A DNA stretch of 64,000 nt from an uncultured Lentisphaeria bacterium (GTDB taxonomy: Bacteria > Verrucomicrobiota > Lentisphaeria > Victivallales > Victivallaceae). Both the position numbers and the translations under genes were made by a program. The DNA lies in assembly GCA_903863035.1 (NCBI GenBank), contig CAIPAT010000270.1, forward strand, positions 21,764 through 85,763, read 5' to 3'. The notes below the pieces were generated by a model that had not been told where the DNA came from, did not search any database, and saw only the letters and a list, made by a program, of their open reading frames with translations. This document shows, in pieces, positions 53,193 through 61,979 of the stretch (the stretch's first letter is position 1; every line of letters starts with the position of its first letter).

Positions 53193-54494
53193 ATGGGAAT
53201 GACAATAACTGAAAAAATTCTGGCCAGCGCCTCAGGACGTGAGCGGGTCAGCCCAGGCGAGAATATCTGGGTCAGTGCTGACATCCTGATGACGCATGAC
53301 GTATGCGGACCAGGGACGATCGGCGTGTTTAAACGTGAATTCGGCGAAAAAGCCAAAGTATGGGATTCGGAAGGCGTTGTGATCATCCCGGACCACTATA
53401 TTTTCACCGCTGATGAAAAATGCCACCGCAACGTTGATGCGCTGCGGACATTTGTGAAAGAGCAGAAACTGCCGTATTTTTATGATCCGGGCACTTCAAG
53501 CTATTCCGGCGTATGTCATGTGACACTGCCGGAAAAAGGCCATTGCCGTCCCGGTGAAGTACTGTTCGGCACCGACTCCCATACCTGCACCCACGGTGCG
53601 CTCGGCGAGTTCGCCACCGGTATCGGCAACACCGACGCCGGATTTGTAATGGGTACCGGCAAACTGCTGATCAAGGTTCCGCCGACCATTAAATTCATCA
53701 TTGACGGCAAACTGCCGAAAGGCGTCACCGCCAAAGATATCATTCTGCGCATTATCGGTGATATCGGAGTTGACGGCGCTACTTATTGCGCGATGGAATT
53801 TGCCGGAACGACCATTGAAGGACTCAGTGTCGAAGAACGCATGACCATCTGCAATATGGCGATTGAAGCCGGCGGCAAAAACGGTATTATCGCGCCGGAC
53901 GAAAAGACCATTGAATATGTCAAATCCAAGACCTCGAAGCCGTTCAAATGCTTCCACAGCGATCCGGATGCGCAATATCTGACGGTTCGCCGTTACAAAG
54001 CTGAAGAGTTCGTGCCGGTAGTGGCCCTGCCCTTCTCGCCGGATAACGTCAAGAGCGCCAGAGAGTCTTCGCAAGTCAAAATTGACCGTTCATATATCGG
54101 CAGCTGCACCGGCGGCAAGATCACCGACTTTATTTTTGCGGCTGAACTGCTGAAGGGACGCAAAGTCACGGTTGATACTTTCCTGGTACCCTCAACGGTT
54201 GAAGTTGAGCAAGCCATGAAAGAGATCAAGGTTGACGGTAAAACGCTGGTCGAGATATTTGCCGAAGCCGGCTGCCTCGATCCTGCTCCGCCGTCCTGCG
54301 CGGCATGTCTGGGCGGACCGGTTGATACATTCGGACGCTGCAACAACGGCGAAGTATGTGTCAGCACCACCAACCGCAACTTCCCGGGCAGGATGGGTTC
54401 GAAGGACTCGCAGACGATATTGGCCTCGCCATATACCGCCGCGGCTTCAGCGATCACCGGACACATCACCGATCCGCGCGAATTTCTGAAATAA
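53193..54494 (+). CDS. leuC: 3-isopropylmalate dehydratase/homoaconitase-type large subunit
   Basis: 433 residues. The aconitase-superfamily blocks are present: ILMTHDVCGPGTIG, HCRPGEVLFGTDSHTCTHGALG, GSCTGGKITDF (first Fe-S Cys) and SCAACLGGPVD (the Cys pair of the [4Fe-4S] cluster), and NRNFPGRMGS. It is the large subunit of the LeuC/HacA type, which isomerises 2-isopropylmalate or related tricarboxylates. AGGAGA stands seven bases before the ATG. Its stop overlaps the ribosome binding site of leuD. No leuA or leuB is in the window, so a homoaconitase- or other hydratase role is possible. Confidence 0.9.
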   Translation: MGMTITEKILASASGRERVSPGENIWVSADILMTHDVCGPGTIGVFKREFGEKAKVWDSEGVVIIPDHYIFTADEKCHRNVDALRTFVKEQKLPYFYDPGTSSYSGVCHVTLPEKGHCRPGEVLFGTDSHTCTHGALGEFATGIGNTDAGFVMGTGKLLIKVPPTIKFIIDGKLPKGVTAKDIILRIIGDIGVDGATYCAMEFAGTTIEGLSVEERMTICNMAIEAGGKNGIIAPDEKTIEYVKSKTSKPFKCFHSDPDAQYLTVRRYKAEEFVPVVALPFSPDNVKSARESSQVKIDRSYIGSCTGGKITDFIFAAELLKGRKVTVDTFLVPSTVEVEQAMKEIKVDGKTLVEIFAEAGCLDPAPPSCAACLGGPVDTFGRCNNGEVCVSTTNRNFPGRMGSKDSQTILASPYTAAASAITGHITDPREFLK

Positions 54495-54505
54495 GGAGAC
54501 AGACC

Positions 54506-55051
54506 ATGGCCGACAACATCATAAGAGGCAAGGTCTTCATCACTGGAGACAATATCGATACTGACCAGATCATTCCGGCACAGTATCTGAACCTGGTTCC
54601 GACGATTAAGGAAGAATATAAAAAGCTCGGCAGCTATGCGCTGTGCGGGCTGCCAGACGAATACAGTACCCGATATATAGCGGAAGGCAAGACCAGGACG
54701 GAATATCCGATCATCATCGGCGGTTCCAACTTCGGTTGCGGTTCCAGCCGGGAACACGCACCGATCAGCCTCGGGGCTGCCGGCTGCAAAGCAGTCATTG
54801 CCAAGTCATTCGCCAGGATATTCTTCAGGAACTGCATCGCCACCGGCGAAGTCTATCCGGTGGAAACTCCTGAGGATCTGAACAAGATGCTCAAGACCGG
54901 CGATGAAGTGGAAATAAACTTTAACGCCAGGACGGTTAAAGTTATGAGTTCCGGCAAAGTTTACAACACCAATGATCTGGGTGCGGTTAAAGAAGTTATT
55001 GATGCCGGCGGCATCTTCAGCTTCGCCCGTAACTCAGGCATGATCAAGTAA
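54506..55051 (+). CDS. leuD: 3-isopropylmalate dehydratase/homoaconitase-type small subunit
   Basis: 181 residues. FITGDNIDTDQIIPAQYL, GGSNFGCGSSREHAPIS, AKSFARIFFRNC and the GDEVEINF block match the swivel domain of the LeuD/HacB family. It pairs with the large subunit encoded just upstream. AAGGAG lies seven bases before the ATG. A longer frame starting at 54356 overlaps leuC and is rejected. A strong bidirectional terminator follows. Confidence 0.92.
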   Translation: MADNIIRGKVFITGDNIDTDQIIPAQYLNLVPTIKEEYKKLGSYALCGLPDEYSTRYIAEGKTRTEYPIIIGGSNFGCGSSREHAPISLGAAGCKAVIAKSFARIFFRNCIATGEVYPVETPEDLNKMLKTGDEVEINFNARTVKVMSSGKVYNTNDLGAVKEVIDAGGIFSFARNSGMIK

Positions 55052-55074
55052 TCTTCAACCTGTCAGTTATATAT

Positions 55075-55105
55075 AAAAAGGAGGCCTTATCAGCCTCCTT
55101 TTTTT
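55075..55105. terminator. Bidirectional terminator
   Basis: GGAGGC-CTTATCA-GCCTCC stem-loop with five A before and seven T after; A/T runs can also pair and extend the stem to 11 bp. It lies between the converging ends of leuD and the propeller-protein gene. Confidence 0.9.
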
Positions 55106-56306
55106 ATTGTGCGGCAATGCAGACCAGACGGCCATTGGCATTACGGCAGTAGATTTTACCTTCGGCTACCACCGGCATCGTCCAGCATTTAGCGGAACCG
55201 AGTTTCAGATACTTTACCGTTTTTTGCACTTCACATTTTGCGGCTGACGGTTTTATCAGGTCAATGGTTCCATTGTCTTCCAGATATACAAACAAATCTC
55301 CAGCTTGAATAAATGAACCGAATTGAATATTTGATTTCCAGCATAAAGAACCGTCGGATAATTTAACTGCGCAGAAATTGCCGCGCGCCGCGCCCCCGGT
55401 TCCGGTGACGCCGTAAATAATCCCGTCTATCAGAATCGGAGTAGTCAGCAGACTGCATAAATTCTGATTCTCCCATACTTTCTTCAAAGAGCTGCCGTCA
55501 AAATCCAGCAGGGCGCTGCCGTGATCACTTGGCGATGATATCAGTATTTTGCCGCCGTCTGCGATAACTGGATCCGCGGCGTTGACATCATATTTAGTTT
55601 CCCACGGATACGAGGTAATCTCATTTCCCGTCCGCGGTTCAAGAATCAACAGTTTCCGGACTGAAAACATGGCGAGATACTCCTTCCCTTTGAAAGAGAA
55701 AAGTACCGGCGAAGCATAATTGGCAGTACCATCGCTGCGCCACACCGGAGTGCCGTCGGAAGCGGAAAATGCCATACCCCGGCCGCCGATATTCACAATC
55801 GCCATACCATCATGCAGCAGCACAGATCCTGCAAGACCCCAGGGTAAATTTTTCACTTCGCCGTTTGCCAGTTTCCGGTGCTCCCATTTGATGCCGCCGG
55901 AATTCAGATCAAGACAAATGATATCGCCTTCACGGCTTAACATATAAACATTTATGCCGTCAGTGACGGGCGTGGCGCGGGTGCCTGGATATGTACTTGC
56001 GGCGGCACACGGATAAGAGTGCTTCCAGATTTCCCTGCCTGAAGCGGCATCCAGACAGTAAATAATATCCATATTATTTTTATTGCCGGCCGTAAGCAGT
56101 CTGCCTTTATAAACGGATACGGCGGAATAACCGCAGCCGACCTCGGTTTCCCAAAGCTGACTTCCGGTTAATGCTTCAACTTTGACCGTTTCCGTTGTTG
56201 TTCCGTCCCGCTTTTCGCCGCGCCATACCGGCCAGTCTGCGCCCATTAGTGAAAAAGCGGTCAGCAATACAATTCCGGGAATAATTATTTTTATATTCAT
56301 TCGCAT
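55104..56306 (-). CDS. Secreted PQQ-type beta-propeller protein
   Basis: 400 residues. Signal peptide (MNIKIIIPGIVLLTAFSLMG). Tandem PQQ-like strands with the WEH/GxxxWxxxxG pattern (YCLDAASGREIWKHSY, CLDLNSGGIKWEH, AFSASDGTPVWRSDG, AVKLSDGSLCWKSN) indicate a seven- or eight-bladed propeller resembling BamB or PQQ-binding-like repeat proteins. It begins MRMN; the second ATG may be the true one. It is four bases downstream of the M16 gene, so the two are cotranscribed. Role: periplasmic scaffold or binding protein, not an established enzyme. Confidence 0.85.
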   Translation of the reverse strand: MRMNIKIIIPGIVLLTAFSLMGADWPVWRGEKRDGTTTETVKVEALTGSQLWETEVGCGYSAVSVYKGRLLTAGNKNNMDIIYCLDAASGREIWKHSYPCAAASTYPGTRATPVTDGINVYMLSREGDIICLDLNSGGIKWEHRKLANGEVKNLPWGLAGSVLLHDGMAIVNIGGRGMAFSASDGTPVWRSDGTANYASPVLFSFKGKEYLAMFSVRKLLILEPRTGNEITSYPWETKYDVNAADPVIADGGKILISSPSDHGSALLDFDGSSLKKVWENQNLCSLLTTPILIDGIIYGVTGTGGAARGNFCAVKLSDGSLCWKSNIQFGSFIQAGDLFVYLEDNGTIDLIKPSAAKCEVQKTVKYLKLGSAKCWTMPVVAEGKIYCRNANGRLVCIAAQ

Positions 56307-56310
56307 ATAA

Positions 56311-58869
56311 TTATTTTCCGGCGATTATCGTAACCGCGGGAGCGTTGCCAAGATATTTGGCAGTGATACGGTTGACCTCGGCCAGACGCAGTGAGCTGTA
56401 GATTTTCACCTGATGCCACGGCAGCTCAAAACCATTGCCGTAATATTCAGCCAGCACACTGTTCATAATCAGATATTCCAGTTTTTCCATACTCTGGGCA
56501 CAATCAAAAATAGCGGATTCCCGGGCAGCTTTGAATTCCTCTTCAGTAATCCCTTTTTCCACCAGCCTGATGCGTTCGGCGCGAAGCATCCCCGCCGCCT
56601 GTTCGGCGGAGGCCATTTCGGTTCCGGCATGAAAAGCGATTACGCCGCGATGAATACCGCGGGAAAAACTCACGCCGGTACTGTAGGCCAGCGCAGCTTC
56701 TTCCCTGACCTTCTTGAACAGATTGGAGGAAAGTCCGTTCAGCGCGAATTGCAGGATATCAAACGCAAAACGATCTTCGGAGATATTATCACATCCGGGG
56801 AGTGCGTAAATAACGGCGGTCTGCTCACGCGGCAGTTCAATCTTATCAGACAGGTCTTTCTCCGGAAATACCGGAGGCTTTACTTCCGGCTCCATGCCGT
56901 CTTTCTTCCATGAAACCGCGGCTGCGAGTTTTTTGAACGCCCTGCCGGCAGCGGCGCGGCTGTAATCGCCGGCGATGCCGAAAACAACACGTTCGGGAAT
57001 CAGGCAGCGGCGGTAAAAGGCTTTCAGTTGCGCCGCGGTAATCGAATTGACGCTGTCAATCGAACCGGAGCGGGGCAGTCCGTAAGGATGCTCCCCGAAA
57101 AGCAACGCCAGCGCACGGTCTTCCGCGGCATTGCGCGGCGACATCATCCGGCTTTTCAGCGACTCGACGATATTGCTTTTTTCCCTGGCAAGTTCTTTAC
57201 TGCCGAAACGCGGTTCCGCCATGATACATTGCAGTATTTCCATTGCCTGTTCAAATCTGTCGCTCCGGCAGTTGAGCCGGAAAAGCAGTGAATTGGCTCC
57301 GGCGGAAATGCTCAAATCTATCGCGTTCTCATCTATCTTTCTGGCAAGTTCGTCTTCCGACCAGCGCGCAGTGGCAGTATTCAGCATGGAGCACAGCAGT
57401 TTGGAAATACCGGCATTGCTATGATTCTCCATAAAAGTGCCGCCCGGCAGCACCGCACAGACATCAATCAGCGGAAGACTGGCATCGGGATATTCGACAA
57501 GACGCAAGCCATGGCTGATGGTATTCATTTCAGGCTTGATTGTGCCGCTGGCTTTTGTTTTTTTCGCCCCGGAGGCGGCGGTGGTATTATCATCCGGCAG
57601 CAGCCTCACCAGAGTCTGACGCCCGACCGGCAGACAATGCCGGGCGGCTTCTTTCACCTGATCAAGCGTCACCGTGGAAAGGATGTCAAAATAGCGGTTG
57701 GCGGCCTCCGGATAGCCGAACGTCAGCACGGTATTGCCGATGACCGATGCCATCCCGCCGTTGGTCTGGAGGCAGCGGATATACTCTGTGGCCTGCTGTA
57801 TCTGTTCGCGCTGCACTTCTTCTTCAGAAATTTCGCCGGACATAATCCGTACCAGCTCGGCTTGCAGTTCAGCTTCCAGTGCGGAAACCTTATCCGGCGT
57901 ACAGACTGCGGAAATACCCATCATGCCGCAGAATGACGGCGTATAATTAAACGAACTGATACCGATGGCAAGTTCTTTTTCGGTCTTGAGGCGCTGAATC
58001 AGCCGGGAACTCCGGCTTTGGCCCATGAGGCCGCAGAGGATATCCAGCGCCGGAATTTCCGAACTGGACGCATCGGGCAGCTTATACCCTGCCGCAATTC
58101 TCGCCAGCGGATCTTTGAACACATAGTCACACTTACGGAAACAATTCTGCTCAGGCTCCATCTGCAGAAACGGCTCGGCGATATTCCCGCGCCGCCATTT
58201 ACCCAGCTTCTTTTCCAGAACCTTCGCAATCTGCCCGGCATCAACATCGCCGGAAATCATGAAAAAACAGCGTTCCGGCGAATAGCGCAATTCATAATAG
58301 TCCGCCATCATTTCCCGTGTCACGGCTTTAATCCGGTCACGGTAGCCGATAATCGGATGCCTTACCGGATGAACCAGAAAAACATCTTTCCAGAGTTTTT
58401 CGCCGAGCACCCGGTCCGGGCGGTCAAAAACCATATCCCGTTCGCGGAGAATAACTTTAGATTCAAGTTTAAATTTGTCCGATGGAAACTCCGGCGTAGT
58501 GATCATGGACGTCAGTACATCCACGCCTTTCAAGTAATGCCGCGACGGCAAATCAAGATGGTAAACGGTACTGCCGAACGAAGTATAAGCGTTGACTTCG
58601 CCGCCCAGGTTGTTGATCAGATCCGCCGCGGACTGCGCCGGATAGCCCTTGCAGCCCTGAAACAGCATGTGCTCCAGAAAATGCGACAGGCCGCAGCCAA
58701 GATAATTGTCCTCATGAATGCTGCCGGTCTTGATCCATGCCTGAATGGTAACAGCCGGAGTATCATGCTTCTCGTTAACAAAAACATGCAGACCGTTGTC
58801 GAAAGCAAAACTTCTGACATCGGCGAAATAATCTCTTTTCAGCAGTTGGCGGGAACTCAAATCAGACAA
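56311..58869 (-). CDS. M16-family zinc metallopeptidase
   Basis: 852 residues with two M16 halves. The inverted zinc motif HFLEH (His63, Glu66, His67) with the later Glu-containing block in the N-terminal half is intact; the second half (from about residue 430) lacks it, as in pitrilysin-type proteins. No signal peptide. The start is TTG at 58869, supported by AAGGTG seven bases upstream; the start overlaps the end of the previous gene by eight bases. It would degrade small peptides. It is linked to a PVC-type small protein upstream and a secreted propeller downstream. Confidence 0.85.
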   Translation of the reverse strand: MSDLSSRQLLKRDYFADVRSFAFDNGLHVFVNEKHDTPAVTIQAWIKTGSIHEDNYLGCGLSHFLEHMLFQGCKGYPAQSAADLINNLGGEVNAYTSFGSTVYHLDLPSRHYLKGVDVLTSMITTPEFPSDKFKLESKVILRERDMVFDRPDRVLGEKLWKDVFLVHPVRHPIIGYRDRIKAVTREMMADYYELRYSPERCFFMISGDVDAGQIAKVLEKKLGKWRRGNIAEPFLQMEPEQNCFRKCDYVFKDPLARIAAGYKLPDASSSEIPALDILCGLMGQSRSSRLIQRLKTEKELAIGISSFNYTPSFCGMMGISAVCTPDKVSALEAELQAELVRIMSGEISEEEVQREQIQQATEYIRCLQTNGGMASVIGNTVLTFGYPEAANRYFDILSTVTLDQVKEAARHCLPVGRQTLVRLLPDDNTTAASGAKKTKASGTIKPEMNTISHGLRLVEYPDASLPLIDVCAVLPGGTFMENHSNAGISKLLCSMLNTATARWSEDELARKIDENAIDLSISAGANSLLFRLNCRSDRFEQAMEILQCIMAEPRFGSKELAREKSNIVESLKSRMMSPRNAAEDRALALLFGEHPYGLPRSGSIDSVNSITAAQLKAFYRRCLIPERVVFGIAGDYSRAAAGRAFKKLAAAVSWKKDGMEPEVKPPVFPEKDLSDKIELPREQTAVIYALPGCDNISEDRFAFDILQFALNGLSSNLFKKVREEAALAYSTGVSFSRGIHRGVIAFHAGTEMASAEQAAGMLRAERIRLVEKGITEEEFKAARESAIFDCAQSMEKLEYLIMNSVLAEYYGNGFELPWHQVKIYSSLRLAEVNRITAKYLGNAPAVTIIAGK

Positions 58870-59269
58870 TTTTAGGCACCTTTATGTCGTTGAAGTTTTT
58901 TTTGCAACTGGGTTCGCCTGGAGGCTTGAACAGATCAAAATCCACGTTAAAGTCCTCCGGCGAGTCGTTCTCGCCGGCAAAAAGCACTTTCTCGTCAATC
59001 AGCATAAAAACAATATTCCCGATATCGGAAGCCGTATTCAATCCCCAGCTTTTAAGCACCTCCACCGCAAACGGCCCGTACTGGCGGAACGCGAAATCGC
59101 GGACTCCCGCCAGCAGTTCCAGCGCGGCAATATGCTGCTTTTCATTTGAATTCTCCAAAGTCGCGGCATAATTAACCGCGGCATTGACAAATTCGTAAGC
59201 ATCCGCTTTATAACGCGTTTCCCGCTGCAGCAAACGCTTGATTTTATCTGCTAAATCACTATTCTTCAT
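58862..59269 (-). CDS. Small conserved PVC-type protein (Minf_1886-like)
   Basis: 135 residues. RYKADAYEFVNAAVNYA, HIAALELLAGVRDFAFRQYGPFAVEVLKSWGLNTASDIGNIVFMLIDE and EDFNVDFDLF match the small conserved protein family I associate with Verrucomicrobia, Planctomycetes and Lentisphaerae (Minf_1886-like). Function unknown. It overlaps the M16 gene by eight bases. It supports the PVC placement. Confidence 0.75.
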   Translation of the reverse strand: MKNSDLADKIKRLLQRETRYKADAYEFVNAAVNYAATLENSNEKQHIAALELLAGVRDFAFRQYGPFAVEVLKSWGLNTASDIGNIVFMLIDEKVLFAGENDSPEDFNVDFDLFKPPGEPSCKKNFNDIKVPKIV

Positions 59270-59395
59270 ACCGGCGAATAAACCTTATTATAGAAGCTGT
59301 AAAATCCGGACTTCTCGCGCTTGCATACATTAGCACAAAAAAAACAAGAGGCAAGACAGCGAGAATATTTCAGTCGTATGCGCCAATCAGCGGAA

Positions 59396-60058
59396 TTATA
59401 AGTGCGAATCACGCATTTTGCCCATTTTCACAGAAAAGACGGCAAGCCCGCTGGAGAGGCTTTCATTGTGGCAGACCACATCCGGCGGGGTTCTCAGTTT
59501 GACCATGGAGAAATTCCAGATACCCCAGATACCGGCCTCGACCAGAACATCGGCCACATTCTGGGCTTCCTGCCAGGGCACGGTAATGATGCCGACGCGA
59601 ACCCCCATGCGTTTAACCATTTCGGACAGCTTGGAAAGATGAAATATTTTTTTCCCGTGGATTTCGGTGCCGACTTTCCTGGGGTCAATATCGAATCCGG
59701 CAATTATTTTAAGGCCGTTCTCTTCAAAAGGCTTATGACCGAGCAATGCATGTCCGAGTGAACCCACGCCGACCAGGAACGCCTCGTCGGTCTTGTTCCA
59801 GCCAAGATAGTTTTCGATAGCCGCAATCATATCCTTGAGGGCATAACCCATGCGCGGTTTACCGCGCAGTCCCATGAGCACCAGGTCTTTCCGCACCAGA
59901 ATCGGTTTAAAATCCAATTCGTTGATCAGCGCGGTGGTGGAAACATATTCAAGCCCGTCCTGTTCAAGTCGCTTGAGAATATGCAGGTATGTCGGCAAAC
60001 GCTTGACTGTGGGCAGTCTTAATATTTTCATATTGGCGTTTGGTACAATTTCACTCAT
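59396..60058 (-). CDS. rex: Redox-sensing transcriptional repressor Rex
   Basis: 220 residues. N-terminal winged helix (LPTVKRLPTYLHILKRLEQDGLEYVSTTALINELDFKPILVRKDLVLMG) and a Rossmann domain with VGVGSLGHALLGH and FDIDPRKVGTEI. Rex senses the NADH/NAD+ ratio and represses fermentative and anaerobic genes. GAGGAGG precedes the ATG. The region upstream holds a palindrome TTACAACAATTGTAA at 60097-60111, in the opposite order to the classical Rex box, and a long inverted repeat at 60265-60299. Confidence 0.9.
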   Translation of the reverse strand: MSEIVPNANMKILRLPTVKRLPTYLHILKRLEQDGLEYVSTTALINELDFKPILVRKDLVLMGLRGKPRMGYALKDMIAAIENYLGWNKTDEAFLVGVGSLGHALLGHKPFEENGLKIIAGFDIDPRKVGTEIHGKKIFHLSKLSEMVKRMGVRVGIITVPWQEAQNVADVLVEAGIWGIWNFSMVKLRTPPDVVCHNESLSSGLAVFSVKMGKMRDSHL

Positions 60059-60096
60059 AGCTCACATCCTCCTCAAAACGTTCAATCCATGCAATA

Positions 60097-60111
60097 TTAC
60101 AACAATTGTAA
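60097..60111. promoter_or_regulatory. 15-bp palindrome near the rex start
   Basis: TTACAA-CAA-TTGTAA lies 38 bases before the rex start codon. Rex boxes have the order TTGTnA...TnACAA, so this is not a standard Rex box; the regulator is unknown. Confidence 0.4.
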
Positions 60112-60264
60112 ATATCAACCTGAAAATAATAACCTCTTTTTGCATACGATTCAAGCCGGCCGCGAGAAACTTTTGCCCAAACCAGCACCCGTATCCACTG
60201 TCCGGCATGGTTTTCTGATATTCTGAATAATTTGGACACATTGCAGAGTATATCTATAACACTT

Positions 60265-60299
60265 TTTGAAACATGCCACATTTTTTGGCATGTTTCAAA
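60265..60299. repeat. 14-bp perfect inverted repeat with 7-base loop
   Basis: TTTGAAACATGCCA and TGGCATGTTTCAAA flank a seven-base loop. The T-run in the loop gives no terminator; it may be the outer end of the element to the right, because TTTTGAAGCATGCC recurs at about 60589-60602. Confidence 0.65.
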
Positions 60300-60312
60300 T
60301 AATGGTTAAAGA

Positions 60313-60586
60313 TAGTTGACATTATTTTTAGGCGCATCCATTGAGAGCCGTAGGCTCGAATCATGTTGTAGGGACGGATTTTAATCCGTCCGCCATCCCC
60401 CCCCGCACATTTTGAGAGCCGTAGGCTCGAATCATATCAATTATTATATGTTTCGTTCCTGCGGAACTCCAAATTTTAATTATCATTATTCACCGGACTA
60501 AAGTCCGTTGCTACAATATGTATCGCTCCGCCGGAGCTTGTTTTACTTTATTTTATCAGAGCGTTATGACATAAAAGTGTCAACTA
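60313..60586. mobile_element. MITE-like element carrying six short hairpins
   Basis: Ends TAGTTGACA (60313) and TGTCAACTA (60586) are inverted repeats. Inside are six perfect stems: GAGCC/GGCTC (60345-60357), GGACGGATT/AATCCGTCC (60372-60391), GAGCC/GGCTC again (60416-60428), GTTCC/GGAAC (60455-60467), CGGACT/AGTCCG (60494-60507) and GCTCC/GGAGC (60525-60537). A 24-base string TTGAGAGCCGTAGGCTCGAATCAT-like is repeated directly at 60341 and 60412. No ORF. Confidence 0.7.
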
Positions 60587-60662
60587 CCTTTTGAAGCATG
60601 CCGTAATCTTGCTTTTTTTTTTCATGTAAGTGTATACTATAAATCACTTAAGGAAAATAATC

Positions 60663-60902
60663 ATGAATGCGACAGTACTTGATTTAAGAGAAAACATGAA
60701 AAAAATTATGTCGGCGATAGAGCATAATGAACCGGTTACGTTGAGCTATCGCGGCAGAAAAACGGCGATGATTGTTCCTTGCGCCGCCGGACATTCCAAT
60801 TCCTCGGCCGCAAATCATCCCGCTTTCGGGATGTGGGCGGACCGCAAGGATATGGATAATGTTGATGAGTTTGTCCGAAACTTGAGGAAATGGTGCTTCT
60901 GA
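60663..60902 (+). CDS. Phd/YefM-family antitoxin
   Basis: 79 residues. N-terminal NATVLDLRENMKKIMSAIEHNEPVTLSYRGRKTAMIVP matches Phd/YefM antitoxins, which dimerise, bind their own promoter, and neutralise a partner toxin. AAGGAA lies seven to eight bases before the ATG at 60663. The next frame overlaps its stop in TGATG and begins like a VapC toxin but is cut short. A sigma-70-like TATACT box lies near 60632. Confidence 0.8.
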   Translation: MNATVLDLRENMKKIMSAIEHNEPVTLSYRGRKTAMIVPCAAGHSNSSAANHPAFGMWADRKDMDNVDEFVRNLRKWCF

Positions 60903-60988
60903 TGTTTTTCGATACCGATGTCATTATCTGTGCGTTGCGCGGCAGCAGAACGGCAGCCGCACGGATCTTCAGGAATTTAATAAAATAA
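60902..60988 (+). pseudogene. Truncated VapC (PIN-domain) toxin
   Basis: 28 codons: MFFDTDVIICALRGSRTAAARIF, the start of a PIN-domain VapC ribonuclease with the first conserved Asp, overlapping the antitoxin stop by TGATG. The frame ends at a TAA with no in-frame rest of the domain (the Asp/Glu later sites are absent). The toxin is therefore lost, and the antitoxin is an orphan. Confidence 0.75.
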
Positions 60989-61025
60989 TCCTGAATAAAG
61001 CAGTCGAGTCAGTGTGCAAAGTCTG

Positions 61026-61817
61026 TTATTGCTGGACTGCTGCTATTTCAGTTTTGATATTTATGGCGCAAAGTTCGTTGCAATTCTTCTTACTTATATT
61101 TTCATCGGAAATAACAATTACTCTAATTTTTTTCAAGTTGGCGTAAGTCACAAATGCCTTGCCTCCAAACTTACTGGAATCGGCCAGAATGAATACTGTG
61201 CCGGAATTGCGGATAACCATTTCATTCATAATGGCAGTGCGATCGTCTGTCGTGAGCAGATCTCCGTTAGCCGAGATGGCGTCTGCTCCAAGAAACGCCT
61301 TATCAAAGTGGTATAAGGCCAGGTTTTTTTCCGCAAGCGGTCCGCATATATCGCGTCTCTCCGGCCGGATAATTCCGCCGGTAATGATGACTTCGGTAAG
61401 TTCTGAAAGATTATCCATGCAGGATAATGAATTGGTGACGATGGAGATTCCACTGACTTCACCGTGCCGGATACGGCTGGCAAGCGTATCCGCCATTTTT
61501 AGTACGGTAGTGCCGGAGTCCAGATAAATCCTGTCGCCGGAATTGACATGTCTGGCCGCTGCCGCGCCGATAGCGTTTTTTTCAGGAGTGTGCCGCACAG
61601 AAGAAAGACGGAATGAATAATCAGGAGCAATTTCCGGGGCAGCCTGAATTCCGCCGTGAGTGCGGATGAGCTTGCCGCTTTTTTCCAGATCGGTGAAAAG
61701 CCTTCTGGCGGTAGCTTCAGAGATGGATAGCGCTTCCACAACAGTTCTGATATCCAGCCGCTTTTTTTCTGACAACATCTCCAGCAGGCGGATTTGCCGT
61801 ATTGCGTCTTTTTTCAA
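61026..61817 (-). CDS. DeoR-family transcriptional regulator
   Basis: 263 residues. N-terminal helix-turn-helix (IRQIRLLEMLSEKKRLDIRTVVEALSISEATARRLFTDLEKSGKLIRTHGG) and the sugar-phosphate-sensing C-terminal domain (YLDSGTTVLKMADTL; IVTNSL; IITGGIIRPERRDICGP; AFLGADAI). DeoR regulators typically respond to a sugar phosphate. I place the start at the TTG at 61817, seven bases behind AGGAGA; the longer frame (61847) has no comparable site. It diverges from the aminotransferase gene at 61980. Confidence 0.85.
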   Translation of the reverse strand: MKKDAIRQIRLLEMLSEKKRLDIRTVVEALSISEATARRLFTDLEKSGKLIRTHGGIQAAPEIAPDYSFRLSSVRHTPEKNAIGAAAARHVNSGDRIYLDSGTTVLKMADTLASRIRHGEVSGISIVTNSLSCMDNLSELTEVIITGGIIRPERRDICGPLAEKNLALYHFDKAFLGADAISANGDLLTTDDRTAIMNEMVIRNSGTVFILADSSKFGGKAFVTYANLKKIRVIVISDENISKKNCNELCAINIKTEIAAVQQ

Positions 61818-61908
61818 GTTATGCTCTCCTGATTTAATATTGCTCAACTTACTTTAACGCCGGAAAATGAAATTTCAATAATTTTTGATTAAACAGATCA
61901 TTTAATGC

Positions 61909-61937
61909 TTGAAATAATCAAAGAGTGGGGTTATAAT
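61909..61937 (+). promoter_or_regulatory. Sigma-70-like promoter of the aminotransferase gene
   Basis: TTGAAA at 61909-61914 and TATAAT at 61932-61937 with a 17-base spacer, 42 bases before the start at 61980. Repeated AAT.ATTTTTGATT and TTGAAATAATCAAA words nearby could be DeoR operators. Confidence 0.65.
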
Positions 61938-61979
61938 CAATAAATAGCGAAACAACTATTTCACTGAAGGTGTATTGAT

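Larger units (their letters stand above)
60059..60662. other. Rex upstream region with hairpin-rich element
   Basis: No gene. Contains the palindrome at 60097-60111, a long inverted repeat at 60265-60299, and a 274-base MITE-like element with six hairpins (60313-60586). Confidence 0.7.

Noticed and set aside
54356..54505. Upstream extension of LeuD
   Set aside because: The extension overlaps leuC out of frame and has no ribosome binding site, while AAGGAG stands before 54506.
60097..60111. Rex box upstream of rex
   Set aside because: The palindrome has the arms in the opposite order from the classical Rex operator, so I do not call it one.
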